The notes under the pieces were generated by a model. The model did no database searches, was not told where the DNA came from, and saw nothing but the letters and a program-made list of their open reading frames with translations. A stretch of DNA of 64,000 nucleotides from contig NZ_VTOK01000001.1 of NCBI RefSeq assembly GCF_009765375.1, positions 1-64,000 on the forward strand, given 5' to 3'. The position numbers and the translations under genes are program-made. Positions 8,538 to 17,381 of the stretch are shown piece by piece. This stretch comes from Alteribacillus sp. YIM 98480 (lineage in GTDB: Bacteria > Bacillota > Bacilli > Bacillales > Marinococcaceae). How positions within the stretch are numbered: position 1 is the first letter of the stretch; each line of letters opens with the position of its first letter.

Positions 8538-9301
8538 ATGAGTGAACCACGATTTTTCGTACCCAATCGGATTGATGAGGAAGTCATTCAATTTTTGCAG
8601 CAAAATATGGCAACGTAGAATATCGTAATAAGGAAGAAAAGATATCTGAGGGGGAGTTTTTGGACGGTTTGAGCAAAGCAAACGCTCTTTTATGTTATTC
8701 GAGACAAAAGATTAACGATAGAATTCTTGAGCGAACTCCGCTACTCAAGGTAGTATGCAACATCGCTGTTGGCTACGATAATCTTGATCTTGGAGAATTG
8801 ACAAATCGGGGAGTAATGGCAACGAACACTCCCGGCATTTTAACGGAAACGACAGCCGACCTTACTTTCAGTATTCTGATGGCAGCTGCTAGAAGAGTAG
8901 CTGAAGCGGATCATTATGTTAAATCCGAACAATGGCAGGAGTGGTTTCCTAGTTTGATGCTTGGCAAGGAAGTATTCGGGGCAACAATAGGGATTATTGG
9001 CATGGGAAGAATAGGGAAAGCAGTAGCGCGCAGGGCAAAAGGCTTTAATATGAAGATCCTTTTTTATAACCGTTCACACAAGACGGATATTGAAGAGAAG
9101 TTAGGAGCGAAGTACGTTTCACTCAAGCAGCTTCTTCAAAAATCGGACTACGTTGTTGTTTTGACCCCGCTTACCGAAGAAACAAAAAAAATTATAGGAG
9201 CAAAAGAGTTTGCTTTAATGAGGAGGGATGCAATTCTAGTCAATGCCTCCAGAGGTGCTACGATTGATGAAACAGCCTTAATCCATACCTTGCAGGAATG
9301 A
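8538..9301 (+). pseudogene. D-2-hydroxyacid (glycerate/hydroxypyruvate type) dehydrogenase, frameshifted and truncated
   Basis: The frame begins MSEPRFFVPNRIDEEVIQFL at an ATG with an AAAGGAG site. It then needs one frameshift near 8605 to continue as KYGNVEYRNKEEKISEGEFL and into a good Rossmann domain (GATIGIIGMGRIGKAVARRA). The VNASRGATIDETALI motif with the catalytic Arg is present, but translation stops right after it. The last 65-70 residues, including the catalytic Glu and His, are gone. The family interconverts glycerate and hydroxypyruvate or reduces glyoxylate, which fits tartrate breakdown through glycerate. Confidence 0.85.
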
Positions 9302-9427
9302 CGATGGATCTGTGAAAGAGGCGTTAATTAAGAAAGAGGGAACGGCAGTGAGGCGGGAGAAAGCTACTGCTGGAAAAATTGAAGAATAAGAAGAAAGAGC
9401 AGGGCTGAGGCCTTGCTCTATTTATTA
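9302..9427 (+). terminator. Unrecognised short frame, then a terminator at 9397-9427
   Basis: Bases 9300-9390 read DDGSVKEALIKKEGTAVRRE and a few more codons to a stop; I do not recognise it and it may be the tail of a deleted gene. AGAGCAGGGC pairs with GCCTTGCTCT (9397-9420), followed by an A/T-rich run, closing the tartrate-type region. Confidence 0.6.
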
Positions 9428-9640
9428 ATCGTACCGATATTTAGCAGTTTTTAAGGGAGCTTCTAAAGATAACAAAAGGTAAGAAGAAGGGCAGTACTTG
9501 CAGAAAAAAGGAAAGCCCTTTCTTATTTTTAAAATGGTTTAAAAAAGACATTTATCTGCTAATCCCTATAGTATAAGGAGTGTAAGAAATGGTATGCATG
9601 GGAATGGCACCTAAATTTATCAAATAATTTTAAAAACCGT

Positions 9641-9669
9641 TTGACTAATGAAGTGTAATGGCTTACACT
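9641..9669 (+). promoter_or_regulatory. Promoter with palindromic operator for the inositol-type cluster
   Basis: TTGACT (9641-9646) and TACACT (9664-9669) are 17 bp apart. AGTGTAATGGCTTACACT (9652-9669) has perfect seven-base arms and covers the -10. A further AGTGTAAG half-site lies near 9579. The LacI-family protein at 10.8 kb is the likely binder. The remainder of 9428-9736 shows no gene. Confidence 0.6.
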
Positions 9670-9736
9670 CCTTAATTAAGGAAAGAACTTTCCTTTTTCA
9701 TTATCAATTAAATATTCAAAATTCAGGAGGCGGGTT

Positions 9737-10756
9737 ATGAGTGAACTTAACATAGGTTTGATCGGTGCTGGGAGAATGGGAGCTTTTCATGGAGAGACTA
9801 TCACTGATCGTATTCCACAGGCTAATTTGTATGCGATTGCAGACCCAATGCTGGGCGCAGCTGAAAAGTTAGCACAACAACTAAATAAAAATTCAAAAGC
9901 ATACACGGCTCCGCTTGATTTAATTAATGACGAAAATGTCGAGGCAGTAGTGATTGCTTCCCCTGCTCGTACACATGCCAGCAATGTGCTTGCTGCGATT
10001 AGACAAGGGAAAGCGGTATTTTGTGAGAAGCCGATGGCTGTCAATATGGAGAAAGCCGATGAAATTGTACAGGCTTTAGAGAAAAGCAACACGTTGATGC
10101 AAGTTGGGTTTAACCGAAGATTTGAAAAAGGTTATAATGCTGCTCATGAGGAGGTGAAAGCAGGTTATATTGGGACTCCGCAATTGTTGAAATCAATTAC
10201 AAGAGACCCTAAGTTAAACGGAGCTGAATCGATTCCTGAATGGACCATTTTCTTAGAGACATTAATTCATGACTTTGATGCCTTAAGATACTTAAACCCC
10301 GGGGCAAAACCTGTAGAAGTTTACGCTGCTGCAGATGCATTGGTCCGGCCGGACCTAAAAAAGAGCGGGTTATTAGATACTGCTGTCGTGACAATAAAAT
10401 TTGATAACGGAGCATTAGCTACAGCGGAAGCTAATTTCCAGGCCGTTTATGGTTATGACGTTAGAGCGGAGGTCTTTGGTTCAGAAGGCATGATGACGGC
10501 AGGAGGAATACGGGAATCTAGTATGACAAGGTATAACAAACAAGGCATCAGCTATGATACGAGCCGTTATGACCAGAATCTGCTGTTCGATGCGTATGTA
10601 GATGAATTGCGATCTTTTACAGATTGTGTCCTTAACAATAAGACACCATATGCAACGGCTGAAGATGCCAGATGGGCGTTGAAAATCGCACTGGCAAGCA
10701 TAGAGTCGGTACAAAACGATCGTCCGGTTAAGATCGAAAATTATGCGTTAATTTAG
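9737..10756 (+). CDS. iolG: Inositol 2-dehydrogenase-type oxidoreductase (Gfo/Idh/MocA)
   Basis: Predicted to oxidise an inositol or related cyclitol/sugar to the keto form with NAD(P)+. The N-terminal Rossmann fold has GLIGAGRMGAFH (residues 7-18), and the EKP motif that carries the catalytic Lys is at about residue 95 (CEKPMAVNMEKAD). The VGFNRRFEKGYNAAHEEV stretch is characteristic of the IolG group, and 339 residues fit B. subtilis IolG (344). An AGGAGGCGGG site precedes the ATG. It is followed by a LacI regulator, an epimerase and a sugar symporter, a layout typical of a polyol or rare-sugar operon. The true substrate is not fixed by sequence. Confidence 0.8.
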   Translation: MSELNIGLIGAGRMGAFHGETITDRIPQANLYAIADPMLGAAEKLAQQLNKNSKAYTAPLDLINDENVEAVVIASPARTHASNVLAAIRQGKAVFCEKPMAVNMEKADEIVQALEKSNTLMQVGFNRRFEKGYNAAHEEVKAGYIGTPQLLKSITRDPKLNGAESIPEWTIFLETLIHDFDALRYLNPGAKPVEVYAAADALVRPDLKKSGLLDTAVVTIKFDNGALATAEANFQAVYGYDVRAEVFGSEGMMTAGGIRESSMTRYNKQGISYDTSRYDQNLLFDAYVDELRSFTDCVLNNKTPYATAEDARWALKIALASIESVQNDRPVKIENYALI

Positions 10757-10842
10757 TAGCATAAACTAGAACGCTGCTTTCTCCATATAGCCAAACCATT
10801 GGTTGAATGAACAAGGCAGCAAATGAAAGGGGGAAGCTTATT

Positions 10843-11850
10843 ATGAAAGTAACGATCTATGATGTAGCGGAAAAGGCGAAGGTGGCCATATCGACTGTTT
10901 CCAAGGTACTCAACGAGAAAGGAAATATTAATGAAAAAACAAAGCAGCGGGTGTATGACGCGATAGAGGAATTAGGTTACAAACCTAGCGTTGTTTTGTC
11001 GGTAAAAAAAGCCATGAAAACAATTGGGGTATTAATACCTGATATATCTAACCCATTCATGGCTGAAGTCACTCGGGCGGTCGAAGACAGTGGGCGAAAA
11101 AGAGGATTCAACGTCATCATCTGTAGCACGGATAATGACCCTGATAAAGAAGAGGAGCATATTGCCATGCTCCAGCAAAAGTATCTAGATGGGATCATCA
11201 TCGCAACAGGCTTAAAAAATAAGCGTGCACTTCAAAAGTTGATAGACAGTAAAACTCCGGCTGTACTGCTTACACGGGATGTTCCGCATCTTCCAGTACA
11301 TGCGGTAATGGTTGATGACTTTCAAGGAGGGTATGAAGCAGGGACATTTTTAGCACAATCAGGCCACACAGAAGTTGCTATGATCGTTGAAAATATAGGT
11401 GTTCCTTCGATAGAGCAGCGTCTAGTAGGATTCAGAGAAGGATTGCAATCGTTAAATGTACCATTAAATGATGAGCGTGTCGTCTACTCTTCTCACAGCT
11501 TAGCAGAAAGTAAAGAGGCAGGGCTTCAATTATTGTCTGAAGCAAAGAGGCCGACTGCAGTTTTTACTTCTACGGAAATACTGGCCGTTGGCGTCATGCA
11601 GGCAGCAAAGGAATTAGGGTTAAAAATACCGGAAGATTTATCGGTTATTGGATTTGATAATAGTATCCTAGCTCAAATTACTAATCCGCAGTTGACAACT
11701 ATTGCCCAGCCGGCTCAGCAAATGGGTGAGAAAGTTATTGAGTTATTTGTAGAAGAAGTGATTAATACCACTAAAACAGATAAAGTGATACAGCGCATCG
11801 TATTATCCCCATCACTCATTGTGCGGGAATCCACTGCAGAAATTGAGTGA
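10843..11850 (+). CDS. LacI/GalR-family transcriptional regulator
   Basis: It is probably the local repressor of the cluster it sits in. The N-terminal helix-turn-helix reads TIYDVAEKAKVAISTVSKVL with the hinge helix around residues 50-60, followed by a periplasmic-binding-protein-like sensor domain beginning TIGVLIPDISNPFMAEVTRA. The C-terminal domain includes LSVIGFDNSILAQITNPQLT, the usual effector-domain signature. The start is set at the ATG at 10843, with AAAGGGGGAA nine bases upstream; an earlier in-frame ATG at 10807 would add twelve residues before the DNA-binding helix and lacks a ribosome site. The effector is unknown. Confidence 0.88.
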   Translation: MKVTIYDVAEKAKVAISTVSKVLNEKGNINEKTKQRVYDAIEELGYKPSVVLSVKKAMKTIGVLIPDISNPFMAEVTRAVEDSGRKRGFNVIICSTDNDPDKEEEHIAMLQQKYLDGIIIATGLKNKRALQKLIDSKTPAVLLTRDVPHLPVHAVMVDDFQGGYEAGTFLAQSGHTEVAMIVENIGVPSIEQRLVGFREGLQSLNVPLNDERVVYSSHSLAESKEAGLQLLSEAKRPTAVFTSTEILAVGVMQAAKELGLKIPEDLSVIGFDNSILAQITNPQLTTIAQPAQQMGEKVIELFVEEVINTTKTDKVIQRIVLSPSLIVRESTAEIE

Positions 11851-11916
11851 AGCTGAAAACTTACTCGAATACTTAATTTATCGATTTAAACACTCTTAGG
11901 TGCATGGAGGGGAAAA

Positions 11917-12747
11917 ATGATTAGAGATTATGGTCTTTGTTTATGGACGTTTGGTGAAGAAATATCCTTTGAAGAGAAATGTAAGGCTGCTAAGGAAATT
12001 GGCGTGGACGGCGTAGAAATCCAGGGGGATATATCACAAGACCCCGAAGAAGTGTTAAAAATTTTAGAAAAATATGAGCTGAAACTATTATCGGTAACGC
12101 CAGACAACGTAGACATCTCAAGTGATGATGAGAGCATTCGCTCTGAAGCAGTCCAGTATTTCCTGGATTTACTCGAGTGGGCAGCAAAACTCGGTGCTAA
12201 GAGAATTTGTTTACATGGGGAAGTCGGTAAAGTACGCGGATGCGGAGACGCAACAAAAGATTGGGATCTCCTGGTTAAAAGTTCATCGAAAGTCATGAGT
12301 AAAGCAGAAAAGCTGAAAATAGAAGTGGTATTTGAAGTATTAAACCGCTATGAAAACCACCAAATCGTAACAGCCCAGGAAGCATTAAAGCTAGTTAATG
12401 AGGTTAACAGCAAGCATCTTTATGTTCTGCTGGATGCTTATCATATGAATATCGATGAAGCATGCCCTATCCAGGCCATCAAGGATGTTGGAGAAAAACT
12501 AGGTGTTTACCATGTAGCGGATTCTAATAGACAAGCCATAGGTAACGGGCACTCCGATATAAAATGCCAAATGGATGCTTTAAATGAAATCGCTTTTGAA
12601 GGACCAATCATCATGGAAATGACGGCGGAAGGATCAGACCCATTCACGCCAATGAAGGGAGGGAACTATTTAGAAGTAGTGAAAGGATACTATAAAGAAT
12701 CTTTAAGAGAACTCAAAGAATGGGAGTCAGCGTTAGCTAAAGTGTAA
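11917..12747 (+). CDS. Sugar phosphate isomerase/epimerase, TIM barrel
   Basis: This xylose-isomerase-like TIM barrel belongs with IolI, tagatose/psicose 3-epimerases and endonuclease-IV-like folds. Expected metal ligands can be seen: Glu in VVFEVLNRYENH, Asp and His in LLDAYHMNIDE, His in VYHVADSNRQAIGNGH, and Glu in PIIMEMTAEG. The residue set H-x-A-D-x-N-R is typical of the ketose 3-epimerase branch. Length is 276 residues. A GGAGGGG site precedes the ATG. Its place between the LacI regulator and the symporter suggests it handles the keto product made by the dehydrogenase. Confidence 0.8.
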   Translation: MIRDYGLCLWTFGEEISFEEKCKAAKEIGVDGVEIQGDISQDPEEVLKILEKYELKLLSVTPDNVDISSDDESIRSEAVQYFLDLLEWAAKLGAKRICLHGEVGKVRGCGDATKDWDLLVKSSSKVMSKAEKLKIEVVFEVLNRYENHQIVTAQEALKLVNEVNSKHLYVLLDAYHMNIDEACPIQAIKDVGEKLGVYHVADSNRQAIGNGHSDIKCQMDALNEIAFEGPIIMEMTAEGSDPFTPMKGGNYLEVVKGYYKESLRELKEWESALAKV

Positions 12748-12804
12748 GAACGTCTCCATTGAAGCAGCTCTTTTAGTTAGCTGGTATAAGCTCATGGCAT
12801 CCAT

Positions 12805-12839
12805 GGCACTAGAAATCTTGAAAGGAATGTGCTAGTGCC
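12805..12839. other. Intercistronic hairpin before the symporter gene
   Basis: GGCACTAG (12805-12812) pairs with CTAGTGCC (12832-12839) across a 19-base loop. There is no T tract, so it may tune transcript stability between the epimerase and symporter rather than end transcription. Confidence 0.4.
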
Positions 12840-12885
12840 TTCCTTGCCACAAGGGAGTTATTATAAGAAGGGAGATTGATGAAGG

Positions 12886-14337
12886 ATGAACCAGCAAAAT
12901 ATGAGATATATCATATTTCTGTCTATAGTTGCCGCACTGGGTGGACTTTTATTTGGTTACGATACAGCTGTGATTTCCGGTGCAGAGCAGTCATTAGAAG
13001 TCTACTTTATAGATAGTCTTGGTTTAAGTACATTATTCCAGGGTTTAACTGTGTCTAGTGCTCTTATTGGCTGTATTATAGGCGGGTTAATTAGTGGGGT
13101 ACTTTCGAATCGAATAGGCCGCAGGAATTCTCTTATCGTTGCGGCTGTTTTATTTTTTATTTCCGCCGTACTTTCAAGCTACCCCGAATTTTTATTCTTT
13201 ACAAAAGGTGACCCAACGATTGGTCTTTTCATTATGTTTAACATCTATAGAATTATTGGTGGTATAGGCGTTGGGTTGGCTTCCGGATTAGGACCATTAT
13301 ATATTAGTGAAACATCTCCAGCAAACGTTAGGGGAAAATTAGTCACCTTAAATAATCTAGCTATCATATTTGGAATGCTGGTTGTTTATATTGTGAACTG
13401 GAGAATCGCTGCCGGGCAAAGTCTTAGCTGGATCCAAGATATTGGTTGGAGATACATGTTTGCCTCCGAAGCAATTCCAGCATTATTATTCTTTGGTCTT
13501 CTATTTCTAGTACCTGAAACTCCACGTTATTTAATAATGAAGAATAAAGATGAAAAAGCAATAAACATCTTAACGAAAGTGAACGGATCAAAAGATGCAG
13601 CAAAAGCCATTTATCAAGAAATAAAACAAACAGTGGACACTCGTAACCCTTCTAAAACCAATACTTTTTCATATGGAAAATTGGTTGTTTTAGTCGGTAT
13701 TTTATTAGCTGCTGCACAACAGTTTGTAGGGATTAACGTAATTCTCTACTATGCTCCGCGTATATTCGCTAATATGGGAGCAGCGGCAGATAGCTCCATG
13801 CTGCAAACGATCCTCATTGGAGTAGTAAACTTTATTTTTGTATTGATAGCGCTGACACTTGTAGAGAAGTTGGGAAGAAAGCCCTTGCTTCTTATAGGCT
13901 CAGTTGGAATGGCTGTAGGGATGTTTGGAATAGCAGCTTTATCGTTTGTGGAATCGATGGGGTTAGGTGCTTTGCTATTTATTTTAGTGTATGTAGCTTT
14001 TTATAATTTATCTTTTGGTCCACTTGTTTGGGTGCTGGCTTCTGAGCTTTTCCCTAATAAAATAAGAGGGCAAGTGATGGCTATAACAGTGGTTGCTAAC
14101 TGGGGAAGTAATTTACTAATATCATCGACATTCCCTTCTTTACTGGAAGTAGGAGCAGGAGTGGCTTATAGCTTTTATGGTATAATGTGTATTCTTTCTT
14201 TCATTTTTGTCTGGAAATTAGTTCCGGAAACAAAAGGAAAGACACTCGAAGAAATTGAAGAGTACTGGAAGGGAGCAAAAGAAACGACTTTCGTTACGAA
14301 CGATAAAGGCATGAGCCAGAAAAAAGCTTCTTTGTAA
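12886..14337 (+). CDS. MFS sugar porter, XylE/IolT-like proton symporter
   Basis: This 12-helix membrane protein would import a monosaccharide or polyol with H+. Family signatures are all in place: GGLLFGYDTAVISG in helix 1, NRIGRRN between helices 2 and 3, RIIGGIGVGLASGLGPLYIS in helix 4, PETPRYL before the central loop, QQFVGINVILYYAP in helix 7 and PETKGKTLEEIEEYW at the end. The extra stretch between helices 3 and 4 resembles E. coli XylE. At 483 residues it is full length. It closes the iolG-LacI-epimerase cluster. A close paralogue lies at 24.6 kb. Confidence 0.9.
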   Translation: MNQQNMRYIIFLSIVAALGGLLFGYDTAVISGAEQSLEVYFIDSLGLSTLFQGLTVSSALIGCIIGGLISGVLSNRIGRRNSLIVAAVLFFISAVLSSYPEFLFFTKGDPTIGLFIMFNIYRIIGGIGVGLASGLGPLYISETSPANVRGKLVTLNNLAIIFGMLVVYIVNWRIAAGQSLSWIQDIGWRYMFASEAIPALLFFGLLFLVPETPRYLIMKNKDEKAINILTKVNGSKDAAKAIYQEIKQTVDTRNPSKTNTFSYGKLVVLVGILLAAAQQFVGINVILYYAPRIFANMGAAADSSMLQTILIGVVNFIFVLIALTLVEKLGRKPLLLIGSVGMAVGMFGIAALSFVESMGLGALLFILVYVAFYNLSFGPLVWVLASELFPNKIRGQVMAITVVANWGSNLLISSTFPSLLEVGAGVAYSFYGIMCILSFIFVWKLVPETKGKTLEEIEEYWKGAKETTFVTNDKGMSQKKASL

Positions 14338-15060
14338 GCGTATACAAATAGTGGCTCACACAAGGAAATTTCTAAGGTGGGATTACATGTATTCATATGG
14401 AGAGGTAACTCACTTCTAATGAAAAAGATAGTGAGAATGACCTGAATGAACCCATCTTCGTATGCCAGCTTCGACCAAAAAACTTGCAAACAGAAGGATT
14501 CATCCAGTGTCAAAATAATTTTAACACATGAAAATAAAAAGAAACAAAGAGTATGTGGTGAAGGAAACTAAGTCACAGTTAAACAGGTATTTAAGTAACA
14601 AATCAATCATGAGGGGTTATTATTAACCATTTGTTACGAAATGGAAGTATTAACCACAGAGGGAGCGCTCAATAATATTCGTCAACTTGGCTCTAATAGT
14701 AAACAGATTGAGGATAGGCTCAGACAGGTGAATATTCTTAATTTACCCATGCTAAATGCAGATAGAGCCATGGGGGATGTGAATTTCTCTTTAGACGATC
14801 ATGTATCAAGCTCTCGTCAATCTGTTTGAAATGAGAAGGATGTCTGATACCAGCTATGAACCATGTGTATTAGGTTTAAAAATCTAACGGTGACTGACTA
14901 AATAAGCTTATTTAGCTATCAAACAATACCTGAAGCTTATTGCGGATGGGTCTATTGTAGAAGCTGATGGGTCATATAAGATGATTTACCTGAACAAGAT
15001 TATAATTACTAGTGAAGTAAAGACTCAATTTCAATCTTAGGGATTGGGTCTTTTGTTTTA
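14338..15060. other. Gene-poor stretch with unrecognised short frames; terminator at 15021-15060
   Basis: A 62-codon frame at 14641-14829 has no ribosome site and no recognisable motif. A frame at about 14906-15040 reads AYLAIKQYLKLIADGSIVEA onward without a start; it looks like the tail of a lost gene. AGACTCAAT (15021-15029) pairs with ATTGGGTCT (15043-15051) followed by TTTTG, a probable terminator for that tail. Confidence 0.45.
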
Positions 15061-15177
15061 GAGAAAAGTTAGTCATATAATAAAACACTTCTCTAGAAAA
15101 CTAAATTAGAATGAAAAAATATAAAATCACACCTTTTAAACCAATGGGTAGAGGTATAACTTTACATTCTTAAATTA

Positions 15178-15400
15178 TTAGGAATAGTCTACTTTTAGTT
15201 TAATATCCTGCGGGTGATCCCCAAACTCCTTCCCAAAAAAATTAATCTCTCCTCTATAAAAAGCATCTTCTTTTATGCCGATCTTAAAGGTTAAAAAGTT
15301 CTCTTCTTCTAACCCAAGATCCTGAATGGTGACATCAGAATTGGAAAATAGTCGTTTTGTATATCAATAATAATTAAAGCAGTGCTCCAATATATGACAA
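15178..15400 (-). pseudogene. Fused gene fragments, one resembling the start of an isochorismatase-family hydrolase
   Basis: On the minus strand, 15345-15400 reads STALIIIDIQNDYFP, the typical first beta strand and catalytic Asp of cysteine hydrolases of the isochorismatase family. It then joins out of context to a 45-residue frame (FKIGIKEDAFYRGEINFFG onward) ending at 15178 that I do not recognise. Both parts are incomplete. Confidence 0.4.
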
Positions 15401-15620
15401 TTAATATAAATTTAGGAATTAACTTTGATTAGTATCAATTTCAAATTGAAGTTCATCATAAATTAATGTCTTTTGTGTGGGTACACCGATATGCTGCGCT
15501 TATATATTTCCGACCTTTTCATATGCGTAAGAATAAGGATTTTGTGTAACAAAATACTGAATCAGAAAGAGCTGATCCAAATAATGAAGTGGAGATTATC
15601 CTTAAAAGGAATATAACAAA

Positions 15621-16037
15621 ATGTCTAAAGCAGACAACATGCTTGCTATATGAAAACAGAAAAACAGATGACAGCGAAGCAATTAGCGGAAAAATTGGAG
15701 ACTCATATCCGGAGTATTTACCGTTATATTAATGCTTTGTGTGCAAGCAGTGTTCCCATTATAGCTGACTCAGTTTGCCGGAGTTCCATTATTTTTTGAT
15801 CTGGTCGAGCAAAAAGAAGTTGTTCATGCGGTCAGATTTGCAGAAGAGGCAGGGTACCCCTTTGGTGACACATTAGATGGTTCCATCTCTAAGCTGAAAA
15901 GATATGCCAATACCGAACAGTTGAATAAAATTGAACTCCATTCGGAAGGCTTTGATGTCATCAGCCCTTTAATTGATCCGGCTTTGGAGTTTTATCAAAA
16001 AGTTGAAGGGGCTGTATCAAAGCGTCATTTTTTATAA
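15621..16037 (+). pseudogene. WYL/YafY-type transcriptional regulator, decayed
   Basis: The start MSKADNMLAI, a stop, then MTAKQLAEKLETHIRSIYRY and INALCASSVPIIAD form the winged helix of the YafY/WYL group (HTH plus a WYL ligand domain). A break follows, and the middle part resumes as VPLFFDLVEQKEVVHAVRFA, EEAGYPFGDTLDGSISKLKR and FDVISPLIDPALEFYQKVE. At least two frame breaks and loss of the whole WYL domain make it non-functional. It is flanked downstream by a strong hairpin. Confidence 0.7.
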
Positions 16038-16055
16038 CCTTTTGATACAGCCCCT
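16007..16055. terminator. 15-bp perfect hairpin between convergent units
   Basis: AGGGGCTGTATCAAA (16007-16021) pairs with TTTGATACAGCCCCT (16041-16055). It lies ten bases past the stop of the minus-strand secreted protein gene and would end its transcript. Confidence 0.65.
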
Positions 16056-16064
16056 CTCTCAAGA

Positions 16065-16709
16065 TTATTTTTTAAACTTCTCTGGAAACTGTTTCACAAC
16101 TCCCTCAGATATAGCATCTGCCATTAAGATTATATGTGTAATCCCTTCATCAATCGCAACAATTCTTTCATCCCATTTTTTTTCTAAGCTTGCTAATAAG
16201 TCATCTGTTACCAATTCTAAATGCATATACAGCAATTTTTTTAAATCTTCATTTTTGAAATTTGGGTTGGCACCACTAAGGAACGCCGCTATATCATCAG
16301 CATTTCTATACCATTCTTTGTTTAGCTGATTTACCATGTCTTCGTTTCCATTTTTAGCGGCATCTACGATTTTGCCAGCAATAACAATATGTTCTTTGGG
16401 CAAATCTGTAAGTTTGTTCCCTGCGTCTTCTCCGTATACCGGTTTCACAGCATTTCCTATATCATCCTGATTTCTCAGAAGTCTTGATAGAACTTGTTCT
16501 TGATCCTCCGCTCCTGCTGTTGTTGCACTTGTAATATAATTACTGGTCCACAATACATGATCAATCCAAAGTCTCCTGAATTCATTTTTGAACTTCACCT
16601 CTGATTGACTAATACATTGTTCTTGTGTGTTAGCAGTGACACTAATTGCCCCAGGCAGCATGTTTAGCATAAATACTAAAATTAATGACGTAAACAAAAA
16701 TCTTTTCAT
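16065..16709 (-). CDS. Secreted protein of unknown function, 214 aa
   Basis: The start is the ATG at 16709 (GGAAGGAG eight bases before it), giving a clear signal peptide MKRFLFTSLILVFMLNMLPG with cleavage probably after ISVTANA-like residues near position 25. The mature part is helical and carries the segments FRRLWIDHVLWTSNYITSA, NQDDIGNAVKPVYGEDAGNK, LPKEHIVIAGKIVDAAKNGN and KEWYRNADDIAAFLSGANP. I recognise this as a family common in Bacillaceae, sometimes misnamed in databases, with no established function. The regular helix pairs and conserved His and Trp residues suggest a four-helix bundle. No metal or heme motif can be assigned with confidence. Confidence 0.75.
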   Translation of the reverse strand: MKRFLFTSLILVFMLNMLPGAISVTANTQEQCISQSEVKFKNEFRRLWIDHVLWTSNYITSATTAGAEDQEQVLSRLLRNQDDIGNAVKPVYGEDAGNKLTDLPKEHIVIAGKIVDAAKNGNEDMVNQLNKEWYRNADDIAAFLSGANPNFKNEDLKKLLYMHLELVTDDLLASLEKKWDERIVAIDEGITHIILMADAISEGVVKQFPEKFKK

Positions 16710-16730
16710 CAAATTTACTCCTTCCAGCAT

Positions 16731-17328
16731 AACAAGTTCCTTCCTATTATTGTTTTAATGAATTTTTTCATTCGTCAAAGTCACTTTATTGGAAAGAATA
16801 ATTATATATAAAATTTATTTACTATTAGAAAACTTAATGGGGTGTTCAAATATTATTTATACTAATTCTAGTAAAGGGAGCGAATATTCAATAAGGAGTT
16901 GTTTGCCTTGAGCACCATATAACAAAATAAAAATTTTTACGAACGAACAAATAGATTAGCATTCGTCTTTTTAAAAAGGGAAGAAAGCATAAATTTTTGG
17001 CGTTTTACATGTCTAGCGCAAGCGCCTACTCGCTCGAGATTCCTTCGGTCCGTCAATGGAAAGCAAAGATCAGCTTTCCATATGCAGCCTCTCCAGGACT
17101 TGTCGCTCGTGAGCAAGGCGCTTGCGCTTTTCTTATTAAAACAAGCAATTATGAAATTGATTCTAATAATAATTCTTTCTCGCTAAGATTGTCCTTATCT
17201 GGTCCAGTTCTAGGAATGTCAAAAATTTGTTGTTTTGCTACACATAAATATTTAAACAATGTAGAGAAGACATTTGATGGGAGGTTTTTAGTTCGATTTA
17301 GTTATGTAATCATTAGTAAACGGTACAA
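16731..17328. other. Intergenic stretch containing a structured repeat; no supported gene
   Basis: Apart from the repeat at 16996-17140 nothing recognisable was found. A 115-codon plus-strand frame (16997-17344) is mostly the translated repeat and has no ribosome site, so it is not called. Confidence 0.5.
17016..17127. repeat. Dispersed palindromic Bacillaceae repeat
   Basis: GCGCAAGCGCCT (17016-17027) is the inverse of AGGCGCTTGCGC (17116-17127). Inside are the CTCGAG...TTCCTTCGGTCC core and a nested GGAAAGC/GCTTTCC stem. The pattern (TCTAGC...GCGCC...CTCGAG...CGGTCCG...GGCGCTT) is one I know from many Bacillus-group intergenic regions; function is unknown. Confidence 0.65.
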
Positions 17329-17380
17329 AAAGCACCACCGGTAATTCATGCACACATTTATGAATTACCGGTGGTGCTTT
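17329..17380 (-). terminator. 21-bp perfect hairpin, terminator of the merR gene
   Basis: AAAGCACCACCGGTAATTCA (from 17329) pairs along 21 bases with the segment 17360-17380, ending in a T tract on the minus strand. It begins one base past the merR stop. Confidence 0.85.
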
Positions 17381-17381
17381 G

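Noticed and set aside
14641-14829. 62-codon frame
   Set aside because: Open but without ribosome site, promoter or recognised motif, in a decayed stretch; recorded only as part of the gap.
16997-17344. 115-codon plus-strand frame
   Set aside because: It is mainly the translated dispersed repeat, has no ribosome site and no family resemblance.
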